Assembly: GCA_040954595.2 (NCBI GenBank)
Contig: CM082598.2
Coordinates: 310,001-374,000, forward strand
Direction: 5' to 3'
Source: Balanoglossus misakiensis
Taxonomy: Eukaryota > Hemichordata
DNA: 64,000 bases
Shown here: one piece after another, positions 1-15,300 of the stretch
Position numbering within the stretch: position 1 is the first letter of the stretch
How the letters are laid out: each line of letters starts with the position of its first letter
Program-made: the position numbers and the translations under genes
The notes under the pieces: model-generated
Told to the model about the DNA's origin: nothing
What the model saw: only the letters and a program-made list of their open reading frames with translations
Databases searched by the model: none

Positions 1-3000
1 TTTTCCACTTTCCGAAATTTCAAAATTTATCCATTTTTTCATAAAAATCATGGGTTATAGCCCATGAAAATCATCCAAAAATGACAATTTTTCCACTTTC
101 CGAAATTTCAAAATTTATCCATTTTTTCATAAAAATCATGGGTTATAACCCATGAAAATCGTCCAAAAATGACAATTTTTCCACTTTCCGAAATTTCAAA
201 ATTTATCCATTTTTCCATAAAAATCATGGGTTATAGCCCTTGAAAATCATCCAAAAATGACAATTTTTCCACTTTCCGAAATTTCAAAATTTATCCATTT
301 TTTCATAAAAATCATGGGTTATAGCCCATGAAAATCATCCCAAAATGACAATTTTTCCACTTTCCGAAATTTCAAAATTTATCCATTTTTTTATAAAAAT
401 CATGGGTTATAGCCCATGAAAATCATCCAAAAATGACAATTTTTCCACTTTCCGAAATTTCAAAATTTATCCTTTTTTTCATAAAAGTCATGGGTTATAG
501 CCCATGAAAATCATCCAAAAATGACAATTTTTCCACTTTCCGAAATTTCAAAATTTATCCATTTTTTCATTAAAATCATGGGTTATAGCCCATGAAAATC
601 ATCCAAAAATGACAATTTTTCCACTTTCCGAAATTTCAAAATTTATCCATTTTTTCATAAAAATCATGGGTTATAGCCCATGAAAATCATCCAAAAATGA
701 CAATTTTTCCACTTTCCGAAATTTCAAAATTTATCCATTTTTTCATAAAAATCATGGGTTATAGCCCTTGAAAATCATCCAAAAATGACACTTTTTCCAC
801 TTTCCGAAATTTCAAAATTTATCCATTTTTTCATAAAAATCATGGGTTATAGCCCATGAAAATCATCCAAAAATGTCAATTTTTCCACTTTCCGAAATTT
901 CAAAATTTATCCATTTTTTCATAAAAATCATGGGTTATAGCCCATGAAAATCATCCAAAAATGACAATTTTTCCACTTTCCGAAATTTCAAAATTTATCC
1001 ATTTTTTCATAAAAATCATGGGTTATAGCCCATGAAAATCATCCCAAAATGACAATTTTTCCACTTTCCGAAATTTCAAAATTTATCCATTTTTTCATAA
1101 AAATCATGGGTTATAGCCCATGAAAATCATCCAAAAATGACAATTTTTCCACTTCCCGAAATTTCAAAATTTATCCTTTTTTTCATAAAAATCATGGGTT
1201 ATAGCCCATGAAAATCATCCAAAAATGACAATTTTTCCACTTCCCGAAATTTCAAATTTTATCCATTTTTTCATAAAAATCATGGGTTATAACCCATGAA
1301 AATCATCCAAAAATGTCAATTTTTCCACTTTCCGAAATTTCAAAATTTATCCATTTTTTCATAAAAATCATGGGTTATAGCCCATGAAAATCATCCAAAA
1401 ATGACAATTTTTCCACTTTCCGAAATTTCAAAATTTATCCATTTTTTCGTAAAAATCATGGGTTATAGCGCATGAAAATCATCCAAAAATGACAATTTTT
1501 CCACTTTCCGAAATTTCAAAATTTATCCATTTTTTCATAAAAATCATGGGTTATAGCCCATGAAAATCATCCAAAAATGACAATTTTTCCACTTTCCGAA
1601 ATTTCAAAATTTATCCATTTTTTCCTTAAAATCATGGGTTATAGCCCATGAAAATCATCCGAAAATGACAATTTTTCCACTTTCCGAAATTTCAAAATTT
1701 ATCCATTTTTTCATAAAAATCATGGGTTATAGCCCATGAAAATCATCCAAAAATGACAATTTTTCCACTTTCCGAAATTTCAAAATTTATCCATTTTTTC
1801 ATGAAAATCATGGGTTATAGCCCATGAAAATCATCCAAAAATGACAATTTTTCCACTTTCCGAAATTTCAAAATTTATCCATTTTTTCGTAAAAATCATG
1901 GGTTATAGCCCATGAAAATTATCCAAAAATGACAATTTTTCCACTTTCCGAAATTTCAAAATTTATCCATTTTTTCATAAAAATCATGGGTTATAGCCCA
2001 TGAAAATCATCCAAAAATGACAATATTTCCACTTTCCGAAATTTCAAAATTTATCCATTTTTTCATAAAAATCATGGGTTATAGCCCATGAAAATCATCC
2101 AAAAATGACAATTTTTCCACTTTCCGAAATTTCAAAATTTATCCATTTTTTCATAAAAATCATGGGTTATAACCCATGAAAATCATCCAAAAATGACAAT
2201 TTTTCCACTTTCCGAAATTTCAAAATTTATCCATTTTTTCATAAAAATCATGGGTTATAGCCCTTGAAAATCATCCAAAAATGACAATTTTTCCACTTTC
2301 CGAAATTTCAAAATTTATCCATTTTTTCATAAAAATCATGGGTTATAGCCCTTGAAAATCATCCAAAAATGACAATTTTTCCACTTTCCGAAATTTCAAA
2401 ATTTATCCATTTTTTCGTAAAAATCATGGGTTATAGCCCATGAAAATCATCCAAAAATGACAATTTTTCCACTTTCCGAAATTTCAAAATTTATCCATTT
2501 TTTCATAAAAATCATGGGTTATAGCCCATGAAAATCATCCAAAAATGACAATTTTTCCACTTTCCGAAATTTCAAAATTTATCCATTTTTTCATAAAAAT
2601 CATGGGTTATAGCCCATGAAAATCATCCAAAAATGACAATTTTTCCACTTTCCGAAATTTCAAAATTTATCCATTTTTTCATAAAAATCATGGGTTATAA
2701 CCCATGAAAATCGTCCAAAAATGACAATTTTTCCACTTTCCGAAATTTCAAAATTTATCCATTTTTCCATAAAAATCATGGGTTATAGCCCTTGAAAATC
2801 ATCCAAAAATGACAATTTTTCCACTTTCCGAAATTTCAAAATTTATCCATTTTTTCATAAAAATCATGGGTTATAGCCCATGAAAATCATCCAAAAATGT
2901 CAATTTTTCCACTTTCCGAAATTTCAAAATTTATCCATTTTTTCATAAAAATCATGGGTTATAGCCCATGAAAATCATCCGAAAATGTCAATTTTTCCAC

Positions 3001-3408
3001 TTTCCGAAATTTCAAAATTTATCCATTTTTTCATAAAAATCATGGGTTATAGCCCATGAAAATCATCCAAAAATGACAATTTTTCCACTTTCCGAAATTT
3101 CAAAATTTATCCATTTTTTCATAAAAATCATGGGTTATAGCCCATGAAAATCATCCAAAAATGACAATTTTTCCACTTTCCGAAATTTCAAAATTTATCC
3201 ATTTTTTCATAAAAATCATGGGTTATAGCCCTTGAAAATCATCCAAAAATGACAATTTTTCCACTTTCCGAAATTTCAAAATTTATCCATTTTTTCATAA
3301 AAATCATGGGTTATAGCCCTTGAAAATCATCCAAAAATGACAATTTTTTCACTTTCCGAAATTTCAAAATTTATCCATTTTTTCGTAAAAATCATGGGCT
3401 ATAGCCCA

Positions 3409-5783
3409 TGAAAATCATCCAAAAATGACAATTTTTCCACTTTCCGAAATTTCAAAATTTATCCATTTTTTCATAAAAATCATGGGTTATAGCCCATGAA
3501 AATCATCCAAAAATGACAATTTTTCCACTTTCCGAAATTTCAAAATTTATCCATTTTTTCATTAAAATCATGGGTTATAGCCCATGAAAATCTTCCAAAA
3601 ATGACAATTTTTCCACTTTCCGAAATTTCAAAATTTATCCATTTTTTCATAAAAATCATGGGTTATAACCCATGAAAATCGTCCAAAAATGACAATTTTT
3701 CCACTTTCCGAAATTTCAAAATTTATCCATTTTTTCATAAAAATCATGGGTTATAGCCCATGAAAATCATCCAAAAATGTCAATTTTTCCACTTTCCGAA
3801 ATTTCAAAATTTATCCATTTTTTCAAAAAAATCATGGGTTATAGCCCATGAAAATCATCCGAAAATGACAATTTTTCCACTTTCCGAAATTTCAAAATTT
3901 ATCCATTTTTTCATAAAAATCATGGGTTATAGCCCATGAAAATCATCCAAAAATGACAATTTTTCCACTTTCCGAAATTTCAAAATTTATCCATTTTTTC
4001 ATAAAAATCATGGGTTATAGCCCATGAAAATCATCCAAAAATGACAATTTTTCCACTTTCCGAAATTTCAAAATTTATCCATTATTTCATAAAAATCATG
4101 GGTTATAGCCCATGAAAATCATCCAAAAATGACAATTTTTCCACTTTCCGAAATTTCAAAATTTATCCTTTTTTTCATAAAAATCATGGATTATAGCCCA
4201 TGAAAATCATCCAAAAATGACAATTTTTCCACTTTCCGAAATTTCAAAATTTATCCATTTTTTCATAAAAATCATGGGTTATAGCCCATGAAAATCATCC
4301 AAAAATGACAATTTTTCCACTTTCCGAAATTTCAAAATTTATCCATTTTTTCATAAAAATCATGGGTTATAGCCCATGAAAATCATCCAAAAATGACAAT
4401 TTTTCCACTTTCCGAAATTTCAAAATTTATCCATTTTTTCATAAAAATCATGGGTTATAGCCCATGAAAATCATCCAAAAATGACAATTTTTCCACTTTC
4501 CGAAATTTCAAAATTTATCCATTTTTTCATAAAAATCATGGGTTATAGCCCATGAAAATCATCCAAAAATGACAATTTTTCCACTTTCCGAAATTTCAAA
4601 ATTTATCCATTTTGTCGTAAAAATCATGGGTTATAGCCCATGAAAATCATCCAAAAATGACAATTTTTCCACTTTCCGAAATTTCAAAATTTATCCATTT
4701 TTTCATAAAAATCATGGGTTATAGCCCATGAAAATCATCCAAAAATGACAATTTTTCCACTTTCCGAAATTTCAAAATTTATCCATTTTTTCATAAAAAT
4801 CATGGGTTATAGCCCATGAAAATCATCCAAAAATGACAATTTTTCCACTTTCCGAAATTTCAAAATTTATCCATTTTTTCATTAAAATCATGGGTTATAG
4901 CCCATGAAAATCATCCAAAAATGACAATTTTTCCACTTTCCGAAATTTCAAAATTCATCCATTATTTCATAAAAACCATGGGTTATAGCCCATATAAATC
5001 ATCCAAAAATGACAATTTTTCCACTTTCCGAAATTTCAAAATCTATCCATTTTTTCATAAAAATCATGGGTTATAGCCCATGAAAATCATCCAAAAATGA
5101 CAATTTTTCCACTTTCCGAAATTTCAAAATTTATCCATTTTTTCATAAAAATCATGGGTTATAGCCCATGAAAATCATCCAAAAATGACAATTTTTCCAC
5201 TTTCCGAAATTTCAAAATTTATCCATTTTTTCATAAAAATCATGGGTTATAGCCCATGAAAATCATCCAAAAATGTCAATTTTTCCACTTTCCGAAATTT
5301 CAAAATTTATCCATTTTTTCATAAAAATCATGGGTTATAGCACATGAAAATCATCCAAAAATGTCAATTTTTCCACTTTCCGAAATTTCAAAATTTATCC
5401 ATTTTTTCGTAAAAATCATGGGTTATAGCCCATGTAAATCATCCAAAAATGACAATTTTTCCACTTTCCGAAATTTCAAAATTTATCCATTTTTTCATAA
5501 AAATCATGGGTTATAGCCCATGAAAATCATCCAAAAATGACAATTTTTCCACTTTCCGAAATTTCAAAATTTATCCATTTTTTCATAAAAATCATGGGTT
5601 ATAGCCCATGAAAATCATCCAAAAATGACAATTTTTCCACTTTCCGAAATTTCAAAATTTATCCATTTTTTCATAAAAATCATGGGTTATAGCCCATGAA
5701 AATCATCCAAAAATGACAATTTTTCCACTTTCCGAAATTTCAAAATTTATCCATTTTTTCATAAAAATCATGGGTTATAGCCC
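3409..5783. repeat. Higher-order satellite duplication, copy 1
   Basis: This 2375-bp stretch (27 monomers) recurs at 6049-8423, an offset of exactly 2640 bp or 30 monomers. Rare private variants appear in both copies in the same order: TCTTCC, GTCC with TTATAACC, TTTCAAAAAAA, CCATTATTTC, TTTTGTCG, AAATTCATCC, CATATAAATC, ATCTATCC, AGCACATG and CATGTAAATC. By eye I found two differences (3642 versus 6282, and 5080 versus 7720). This is a recent block duplication inside the array. Confidence 0.9.
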
Positions 5784-6048
5784 ATGAAAATCATCCAAAA
5801 ATGACAATTTTTCCACTTTCCGAAATTTCAAAATTTATCCATTTTTTCATAAAAATCATGGGTTATAGCCCTTGAAAATCATCCAAAAATGACAATTTTT
5901 CCACTTTCCGAAATTTCAAAATTTATCCATTTTTTCATAAAAATCATGGGTTATAGCCCATGAAAATCATCCAAAAATGACAATTTTTCCACTTTCCGAA
6001 ATTTCAAAATTTATCCATTTTTTCATAAAAATCATGGGTTATAGCCCT

Positions 6049-8423
6049 TGAAAATCATCCAAAAATGACAATTTTTCCACTTTCCGAAATTTCAAAATTT
6101 ATCCATTTTTTCATAAAAATCATGGGTTATAGCCCATGAAAATCATCCAAAAATGACAATTTTTCCACTTTCCGAAATTTCAAAATTTATCCATTTTTTC
6201 ATTAAAATCATGGGTTATAGCCCATGAAAATCTTCCAAAAATGACAATTTTTCCACTTTCCGAAATTTCAAAATTTATCCAATTTTTCATAAAAATCATG
6301 GGTTATAACCCATGAAAATCGTCCAAAAATGACAATTTTTCCACTTTCCGAAATTTCAAAATTTATCCATTTTTTCATAAAAATCATGGGTTATAGCCCA
6401 TGAAAATCATCCAAAAATGTCAATTTTTCCACTTTCCGAAATTTCAAAATTTATCCATTTTTTCAAAAAAATCATGGGTTATAGCCCATGAAAATCATCC
6501 GAAAATGACAATTTTTCCACTTTCCGAAATTTCAAAATTTATCCATTTTTTCATAAAAATCATGGGTTATAGCCCATGAAAATCATCCAAAAATGACAAT
6601 TTTTCCACTTTCCGAAATTTCAAAATTTATCCATTTTTTCATAAAAATCATGGGTTATAGCCCATGAAAATCATCCAAAAATGACAATTTTTCCACTTTC
6701 CGAAATTTCAAAATTTATCCATTATTTCATAAAAATCATGGGTTATAGCCCATGAAAATCATCCAAAAATGACAATTTTTCCACTTTCCGAAATTTCAAA
6801 ATTTATCCTTTTTTTCATAAAAATCATGGATTATAGCCCATGAAAATCATCCAAAAATGACAATTTTTCCACTTTCCGAAATTTCAAAATTTATCCATTT
6901 TTTCATAAAAATCATGGGTTATAGCCCATGAAAATCATCCAAAAATGACAATTTTTCCACTTTCCGAAATTTCAAAATTTATCCATTTTTTCATAAAAAT
7001 CATGGGTTATAGCCCATGAAAATCATCCAAAAATGACAATTTTTCCACTTTCCGAAATTTCAAAATTTATCCATTTTTTCATAAAAATCATGGGTTATAG
7101 CCCATGAAAATCATCCAAAAATGACAATTTTTCCACTTTCCGAAATTTCAAAATTTATCCATTTTTTCATAAAAATCATGGGTTATAGCCCATGAAAATC
7201 ATCCAAAAATGACAATTTTTCCACTTTCCGAAATTTCAAAATTTATCCATTTTGTCGTAAAAATCATGGGTTATAGCCCATGAAAATCATCCAAAAATGA
7301 CAATTTTTCCACTTTCCGAAATTTCAAAATTTATCCATTTTTTCATAAAAATCATGGGTTATAGCCCATGAAAATCATCCAAAAATGACAATTTTTCCAC
7401 TTTCCGAAATTTCAAAATTTATCCATTTTTTCATAAAAATCATGGGTTATAGCCCATGAAAATCATCCAAAAATGACAATTTTTCCACTTTCCGAAATTT
7501 CAAAATTTATCCATTTTTTCATTAAAATCATGGGTTATAGCCCATGAAAATCATCCAAAAATGACAATTTTTCCACTTTCCGAAATTTCAAAATTCATCC
7601 ATTATTTCATAAAAACCATGGGTTATAGCCCATATAAATCATCCAAAAATGACAATTTTTCCACTTTCCGAAATTTCAAAATCTATCCATTTTTTCATAA
7701 AAATCATGGGTTATAGCCCTTGAAAATCATCCAAAAATGACAATTTTTCCACTTTCCGAAATTTCAAAATTTATCCATTTTTTCATAAAAATCATGGGTT
7801 ATAGCCCATGAAAATCATCCAAAAATGACAATTTTTCCACTTTCCGAAATTTCAAAATTTATCCATTTTTTCATAAAAATCATGGGTTATAGCCCATGAA
7901 AATCATCCAAAAATGTCAATTTTTCCACTTTCCGAAATTTCAAAATTTATCCATTTTTTCATAAAAATCATGGGTTATAGCACATGAAAATCATCCAAAA
8001 ATGTCAATTTTTCCACTTTCCGAAATTTCAAAATTTATCCATTTTTTCGTAAAAATCATGGGTTATAGCCCATGTAAATCATCCAAAAATGACAATTTTT
8101 CCACTTTCCGAAATTTCAAAATTTATCCATTTTTTCATAAAAATCATGGGTTATAGCCCATGAAAATCATCCAAAAATGACAATTTTTCCACTTTCCGAA
8201 ATTTCAAAATTTATCCATTTTTTCATAAAAATCATGGGTTATAGCCCATGAAAATCATCCAAAAATGACAATTTTTCCACTTTCCGAAATTTCAAAATTT
8301 ATCCATTTTTTCATAAAAATCATGGGTTATAGCCCATGAAAATCATCCAAAAATGACAATTTTTCCACTTTCCGAAATTTCAAAATTTATCCATTTTTTC
8401 ATAAAAATCATGGGTTATAGCCC
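6049..8423. repeat. Higher-order satellite duplication, copy 2
   Basis: Second copy of the 27-monomer block at 3409-5783, carrying the same ordered set of private variants at an offset of 2640 bp. The boundaries are the first diagnostic mismatches on each side (CCCATG versus CCCTTG at 3408/6048 and at 5784/8424). Confidence 0.9.
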
Positions 8424-8774
8424 TTGAAAATCATCCAAAAATGACAATTTTTCCACTTTCCGAAATTTCAAAATTTATCCATTTTTTCGTAAAAATCATG
8501 GGTTATAGCCCATGAAAATCATCCAAAAATGACAATTTTTCCACTTTCCGAAATTTCAAAATTTATCCATTTTTTCATAAAAATCATGGGTTATAGCCCA
8601 TGAAAATCATCCAAAAATGACAATTTTTCCACTTTCCGAAATTTCAAAATTTATCCATTTTTTCATTAAAATCATGGGTTATAGCCCATGAAAATCATCC
8701 AAAAATGACAATTTTTCCACTTTCCGAAATTTCAAAATTTATCCATTTTTTCATAAAAATCATGGGTTATAGCC

Positions 8775-9385
8775 TCACTTTATATTGTAACCCACCCCAT
8801 CTAACGAAATATCGAGTGTAAAATGAAACTTTAAAGTTGTAAAAACTCTCGGACAACCCGAAAAACACGGTCCATGGATCGGGCCACGGAATGGCCGCCA
8901 TTGATCCCAGAGTCCTTTGCGAAACAGATTGTTCTATTCAAAATGGGGGTGTCCGGCTATGTTACTAGCGCCCCCAACACGTTTACATTGTCCTCACTTT
9001 TGTTTATTTGTTAAAAATGTACGACTATAGACTTTATATTGTAACCCACCCCATCTAACGAAGTAGCGAGTGTAAAATGAAACTTTAAAGTTGTAAAAAC
9101 TCTCGGACAACCCGAAAAACACGGTCCATGGATCGGGCCACGGAATGGCCGCCATTGATCCCAGAGTCCTTTGCGGAAGAGATTGTTCTATTCAAAATGG
9201 GGGTGTCAGGCTATGTTACTAGCGCCCCCAACACGTTTACATTGTCCTCACTTTTGTTTATTTGTTAAAAATGTACGAGTATAGACTTTATATTGTAACC
9301 CACCCCATCTAACGAAATAGCGAGTGTAAAATGAAACTTTTAAGTTGTAAAAACTCTCGGACAACCGGAAAACACGGTTACGGCC
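8775..9385 (+). repeat. 254-bp repeat, 2.4 tandem copies interrupting the satellite
   Basis: The segment ACTTTATATTGTAACCC starts at 8777, 9031 and 9285, giving a period of 254 bp. The unit also contains GAATGGCCGCCATTGATCCC and CTATGTTACTAGCGCCCCC. It is unrelated to the 88-bp monomer and less AT-rich. The last partial copy ends in a diverged CACGGTTACGGCCC, after which the satellite resumes in block B form. The same repeat, with the same diverged terminal variant, lies inverted in the sulfotransferase intron at 31549-32086. I see no coding frame or transposase; a dispersed non-autonomous element with internal tandem repeats is one possible explanation. Confidence 0.93.
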
Positions 9386-12300
9386 CAAAATTTATCCATT
9401 TTTTCATAAAAATCATGGGTTATAGCCCATGAAAATCATCCGAAAATGACAATTTTTCCACATTCCGAAATTTCAAAATTTATCCATTTTTTCATAAAAA
9501 TCATGGGTTATAGCCCATGAAAATCATCCAAAAATGACAATTTTTCCACTTTCCGAAATTTCAAAATGTATCCATTTTTTCATAAAAATCATGGGTTATA
9601 GCCCATGAAAATCATCCAAAAATGACAATTTTTCCACTTTCCGAAATTTCAAAATTTATCCATTTTTTCATAAAAATCATGGGTTATAGCCCATGAAAAT
9701 CATCCGAAAATGACAATTTTTCCACTTTCCGAAATTTCAAAATTTATCCATTTTTTCATTAAAATCATGGGTTATAGCCCATGAAAATCATCCAAAAATG
9801 ACAATTTTTCCACTTTCCAAAATTTCAAAATTTATCCATTTTTTCATAAAAATCATGGGTTATAGCCCATGAAAATCATCCGAAAATGACAATTTTTCCA
9901 CTTTCCGAAATTTCAAAATTTATCCATTTTTTCATAAAAATCATGGGTTATAGCCCATGAAAATCATCCGAAAATGACAATTTTTCCACTTTCCAAAATT
10001 TCAAAATTTATCCATTTTTTCATAAAAATCATGGGTTCTAGCCCATGAAAATCATCCGAAAATGACAATTTTTCCACTTTCCGAAATTTCAAAATTTATC
10101 CATTTTTTCATAAAAATCATGGGTTATAGCCCATGAAAATCATCCGAAAATGACAATTTTTCCACTTTCCGAAATTTCAAAATTTATCCATTTTTTCATA
10201 AAAATCATGGGTTATAGCCCATGAAAATCATCCGAAAATGACAATTTTTCCACTTTCCGAAATTTCAAAATTTATCCATTTTTTCATAAAAATCATGGGT
10301 TATAGCCCATGAAAATCATCCGAAAATGACACTTTTTCCACTTTCCGAAATTTCAAAATTTATCCATTTTTTCATAAAAAGCATGGGTTATAGCCCATGA
10401 AAATCATCCGAAAATGACAATTTTTCCACTTTCCGAAATTTCAAAATTTATCCATTTTTTCATAAAAAGCATGGGTTATAGCCCATGAAAATCATCCGAA
10501 AATGACACTTTTTCCACTTTCCGAAATTTCAAATGTTATCCATTTTTTCATAAAAATCATGGGTTATAGCCCATGAAAATCATCCGAAAATGACAATTTT
10601 TCCACTTTCCGAAATTTCAAAATTTATCCATTTTTTCATAAAAATCATGGGTTATAGCCCATGAAAATCATCCGAAAATGACAATTTTTCCACTTTCCGA
10701 AATTTCAAAATTTATCCATTTTTTCATAAAAATCATGGGTTATAGCCCATGAAAATCATCCGAAAATGAAAATTTTTCAATTTATCCATTTTTTCATAAA
10801 AATCATGGGTTATAGCCCATGAAAATCATCCGAAAATGACAATTTTTTCCACTTTCCGAAATTTCAAAATTTATCCATTTTTTCATAAAAATCATGGGTT
10901 ATAGCCCATGAAAATCATCCGAAAATGACAATTTTTCCACTTTCCGAAATTTCAAAATTTATCCATTTTTTCATAAAAATCATGGGTTATAGCCCATGAA
11001 AATCATCCGAAAATGACAATTTTTCCACTTTCCGAAATTTCAAATTTTATCCATTTTTTCATAAAAATCATGGGTTATAGCCCATGAAAATCATCCGAAA
11101 ATGACAATTTTTCCACTTTCCGAAATTTCAAATTGTATCCATTTTTTCATAAAAATCATGGGTTATAGCCCATGAAAATCATCCGAAAATGACAATTTTT
11201 CCACTTTCCGAAATTTCAAAATTTATCCATTTTTTCATAAAAATCATGGGTTATAGCCCATGAAAATCATCCGAAAATGACAATTTTTCCACTTTCCGAA
11301 ATTTCAAAATGTTATCCATTTTTTCATAAAAATCATGGGTTATAGCCCATGAAAATCATCCGAAAATGACAATTTTTCCACTTTCCGAAATTTCAAAATT
11401 TATCCATTTTTTCATAAAAATCATGGGTTATAGCCCATGAAAATCATCCGAAAATGACAATTTTTCCACTTTCCGAAATTTCAAAATTTATCCATTTTTT
11501 CATAAAAATCATGGGTTATAGCCCATGAAAATCATCCGAAAATGAAAATTTCAATTTATCCATTTTTTCATAAAAATCATGGGTTATAGCCCATGAAAAT
11601 CATCCGAAAATGACATTTTTTCCACTTTCCGAAATTTCAAAATTTATCCATTTTTTCATAAAAATCATGGGTTATAGCCCATGAAAATCATCCGAAAATG
11701 ACAATTTTTCCACTTTCCGAAATTTCAAATTTTATCCATTTTTTCATAAAAATCATGGGTTATAGCCCATGAAAATCATCCGAAAATGACAATTTTTCCA
11801 CTTTCCGAAATTTCAAATTTTATCCATTTTTTCATAAAAATCATGGGTTATAGCCCATGAAAATCATCCGAAAATGACAATTTTTCCACTTTCCGAAATT
11901 TCAAAATTTATCCATTTTTTCATAAAAATCATGGGTTATAGCCCATGAAAATCATCCGAAAATGACAATTTTTCCACTTTCCGAAATTTCAAATTTTATC
12001 CATTTTTTCATAAAAATCATGGGTTATAGCCCATGAAAATCATCCGAAAATGACAATTTTTCCACTTTCCGAAATTTCAAATTGTATCCATTTTTTCATA
12101 AAAATCATGGGTTATAGCCCATGAAAATCATCCGAAAATGACATTTTTTCCACTTTCCGAAATTTCAAAATTTATCCATTTTTTCATAAAAATCATGGGT
12201 TATAGCGCATGAAAATCATCCGAAAATGACATTTTTTCCACTTTCCGAAATTTCAAATTTTATCCATTTTTTCATAAAAATCATGGGTTATAGCCCATGA

Positions 12301-15300
12301 AAATCATCCGAAAATGACAATTTTTCCACTTTCCGAAATTTCAAAATTTATCCATTTTTTCATAAAAATCATGGGTTATAGCCCATGAAAATCATCCGAA
12401 AATGACAATTTTTCCACTTTCCGAAATTTCAAAATTTATCCATTTTTTCATAAAAATCATGGGTTATAGCCCATGAAAATCATCCGAAAATGACAATTTT
12501 TCCACTTTCCGAAATTTCAAAATTTATCCATTTTTTCATAAAAATCATGGGTTATAGCCCATGAAAATCATCCGAAAATGACAATTTTTCCACTTTCCGA
12601 AATTTCAAAATTTATCCATTTTTTCATAAAAATCATGGGTTATAGCCCATGAAAATCATCCGAAAATGACAATTTTTCCACTTTCCGAAATTTCAAAATT
12701 TATCCATTTTTTCATAAAAATCATGGGTTATAGCCCATGAAAATCATCCGAAAATGACAATTTTTCCACTTTCCGAAATAACAAAATTTATCCATTTTTT
12801 CATAAAAATCATCGGTTATAGCCCATGAAAATCATCCGAAAATGACAATTTTTCCACTTTCCGAAATTTCAAAATTTATCCATTTTTTCATAAAAAGCAT
12901 GGGTTATAGCCCATGAAAATCATCCGAAAATGACAATTTTTCCACTTTCCGAAATTTCAAAATTTATCCATTTTTTCACAAAAATCATGGGTTATAGCCC
13001 ATGAAAATCATCCGAAAATGACAATTTTCCACTTTCCGAAATTTCAAAATTTATCCATTTTTTCATAAAAATCATGGGTTATAGCCCATGAAAATCATCC
13101 GAAAATGAAAATTTTTCCACTTTCCGAAATTTCAAAATTTATCCATTTTTTCATAAAAATCATGGGTTATAGCCCATGAAAATCATCCGAAAATGAAAAT
13201 TTTTCAATTTATCCATTTTTTCATAATAATCATGGGTTATAGCCCATGAAAATCATCCGAAAATGACATTTTTTCCACTTTCCGAAATTTCAATATTTAT
13301 CCATTTTTTCATAAAAAATCATGGGTTATAGCCCATGAAAATCATCCGAAAATGACAATTTTTCCACTTTCCGAAATTTCAAATTTTATCCATTTTTTCA
13401 TAAAAATCATGGGTTATAGCCCATGAAAATCATCCGAAAATGACAATTTTTCCACTTTCCGAAATTTCAAAATTTATCCATTTTTTCACAAAAATCATGG
13501 GTTATAGCCCATGAAAATCATCCGAAAATGACAATTTTTCCACTTTCCGAAATTTCAAAATTTATCCATTTTTTCATAAAAATCATGGGTTATAGCCCAT
13601 GAAAATCATCCGAAAATGAAAATTTTTCCACTTTCCGAAATTTCAAAATTTATCCATTTTTTTCATAAAAATCATGGGTTATAGCCCATGAAAATCATCC
13701 GAAAATGACAATTTTTCAATTTATCCATTTTTTCATAAAAATCATGGGTTATAGCCCATGAAAATCATCCGAAAATGACATTTTTTTCCACTTTCCGAAA
13801 TTTCAAAATTTATCCATTTTTTCATAAAAATCATGGGTTATAGCCCATGAAAATCATCCGAAAATGACAATTTTTCCACTTTCCGAAATTTCAAATTTTA
13901 TCCATTTTTTTATAAAAATCATGGGTTATAGCCCATGAAAATCATCCGAAAATGACAATTTTTCCACTTTCCGAAATTTCAAATTTTATCCATTTTTTCA
14001 TAAAAATCATGGGTTATAGCCCATGAAAATCATCCGAAAATGACAATTTTTCCACTTTCCGAAATTTCAAATTGTATCCATTTTTTCATAAAAATCATGG
14101 GTTATAGCCCATGAAAATCATCCGAAAATGACATTTTTTCCACTTTCCGAAATTTCAAAATTTATCCATTTTTTCATAAAAATCATGGGTTATAGCGCAT
14201 GAAAATCATCCGAAAATGACAATTTTTCCACTTTCCGAAATTTCAAAATTTATCCATTTTTTCATAAAAATCATGGGTTATAGCCCATGAAAATCATCCG
14301 AAAATGACAATTTTTCCACTTTCCGAAATTTCAAAATTTATCCATTTTTTCATAAAAATCATAGGTTATAGCCCATGAAAATCATCCGAAAATGAAAATT
14401 TTTCAATTTATCCATTTTTTCATAAAAATCATGGGTTATAGCCCATGAAAATCATCCGAAAATGACATTTTTTCCACTTTCCGAAATTTCAAAATTTATC
14501 CATTTTTTCATAAAAATCATGGGTTATAGCCCATGAAAATCATCCGAAAATGACAATTTTTCCACTTTCCGAAATTTCAAATTTTATCCATTTTTTCATA
14601 AAAATCATGGGTTATAGCCCATGAAAATCATCCGAAAATGACAATTTTTCCACTTTCCGAAATTTCAAATTTTATCCATTTTTTCATAAAAATCATGGGT
14701 TATAGCCCATGAAAATCATCCGAAAATGACAATTTTTCCACTTTCCGAAATTTCAAATTTTATCCATTTTTTCATAAAAATCATGGGTTATAGCCCATGA
14801 AAATCATCCGAAAATGACATTTTTTCCAATTTCCGAAATTTCAAAATTTATCCATTTTTTCATAAAAATCATGGGTTATAGCCCATGAAAATCATCCGAA
14901 AATGACAATTTTTCCACTTTCCGAAATTTCAAATTTTATCCATTTTTTCATAAAAATCATGGGTTATAGCCCATGAAAATCATCCGAAAATGACAATTTT
15001 TCCACTTTCCGAAATTTCAAAATTTATCCATTTTTTCATAAAAATCATGGGTTCTAGCCCATGAAAATCATCCGAAAATGACAATTTTTCCACTTTCCGA
15101 AATTTCAAAATTTATCCATTTTTTCATAAAAATCATGGGTTATAGCCCATGAAAATCATCCGAAAATGACAATTTTTCCACTTTCCGAAATTTCAAAATT
15201 TATCCATTTTTTCATAAAAATCATGGGTTATAGCCCATGAAAATCATCCGAAAATGACAATTTTTCCACTTTCCGAAATTTCAAAATTTATCCATTTTTT

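Larger units (their letters stand above)
1..8774. repeat. 88-bp satellite, block A (about 100 tandem units)
   Basis: Head-to-tail units with an exact 88-bp period: the TTTCCACTTTCCG segment recurs at about 5, 93, 181 and 269 and so on. Units are AT-rich and differ by only a few substitutions. Each contains an inverted repeat TCATGGG-TTATAG-CCCATGA; in several units (near 140, 1290, 2165, 2693, 3660, 6300) the centre reads TTATAA and the 20-mer becomes a perfect palindrome. Nearly all units here carry ATCCAAAAATG, unlike block B. No unit stays open in frame and 88 is not a multiple of three, so coding is unlikely. The last unit breaks off after GGGTTATAGCC where the 254-bp repeat begins. The left end is cut by the window. 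Centromeric or heterochromatic function cannot be read from sequence. Confidence 0.97.
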
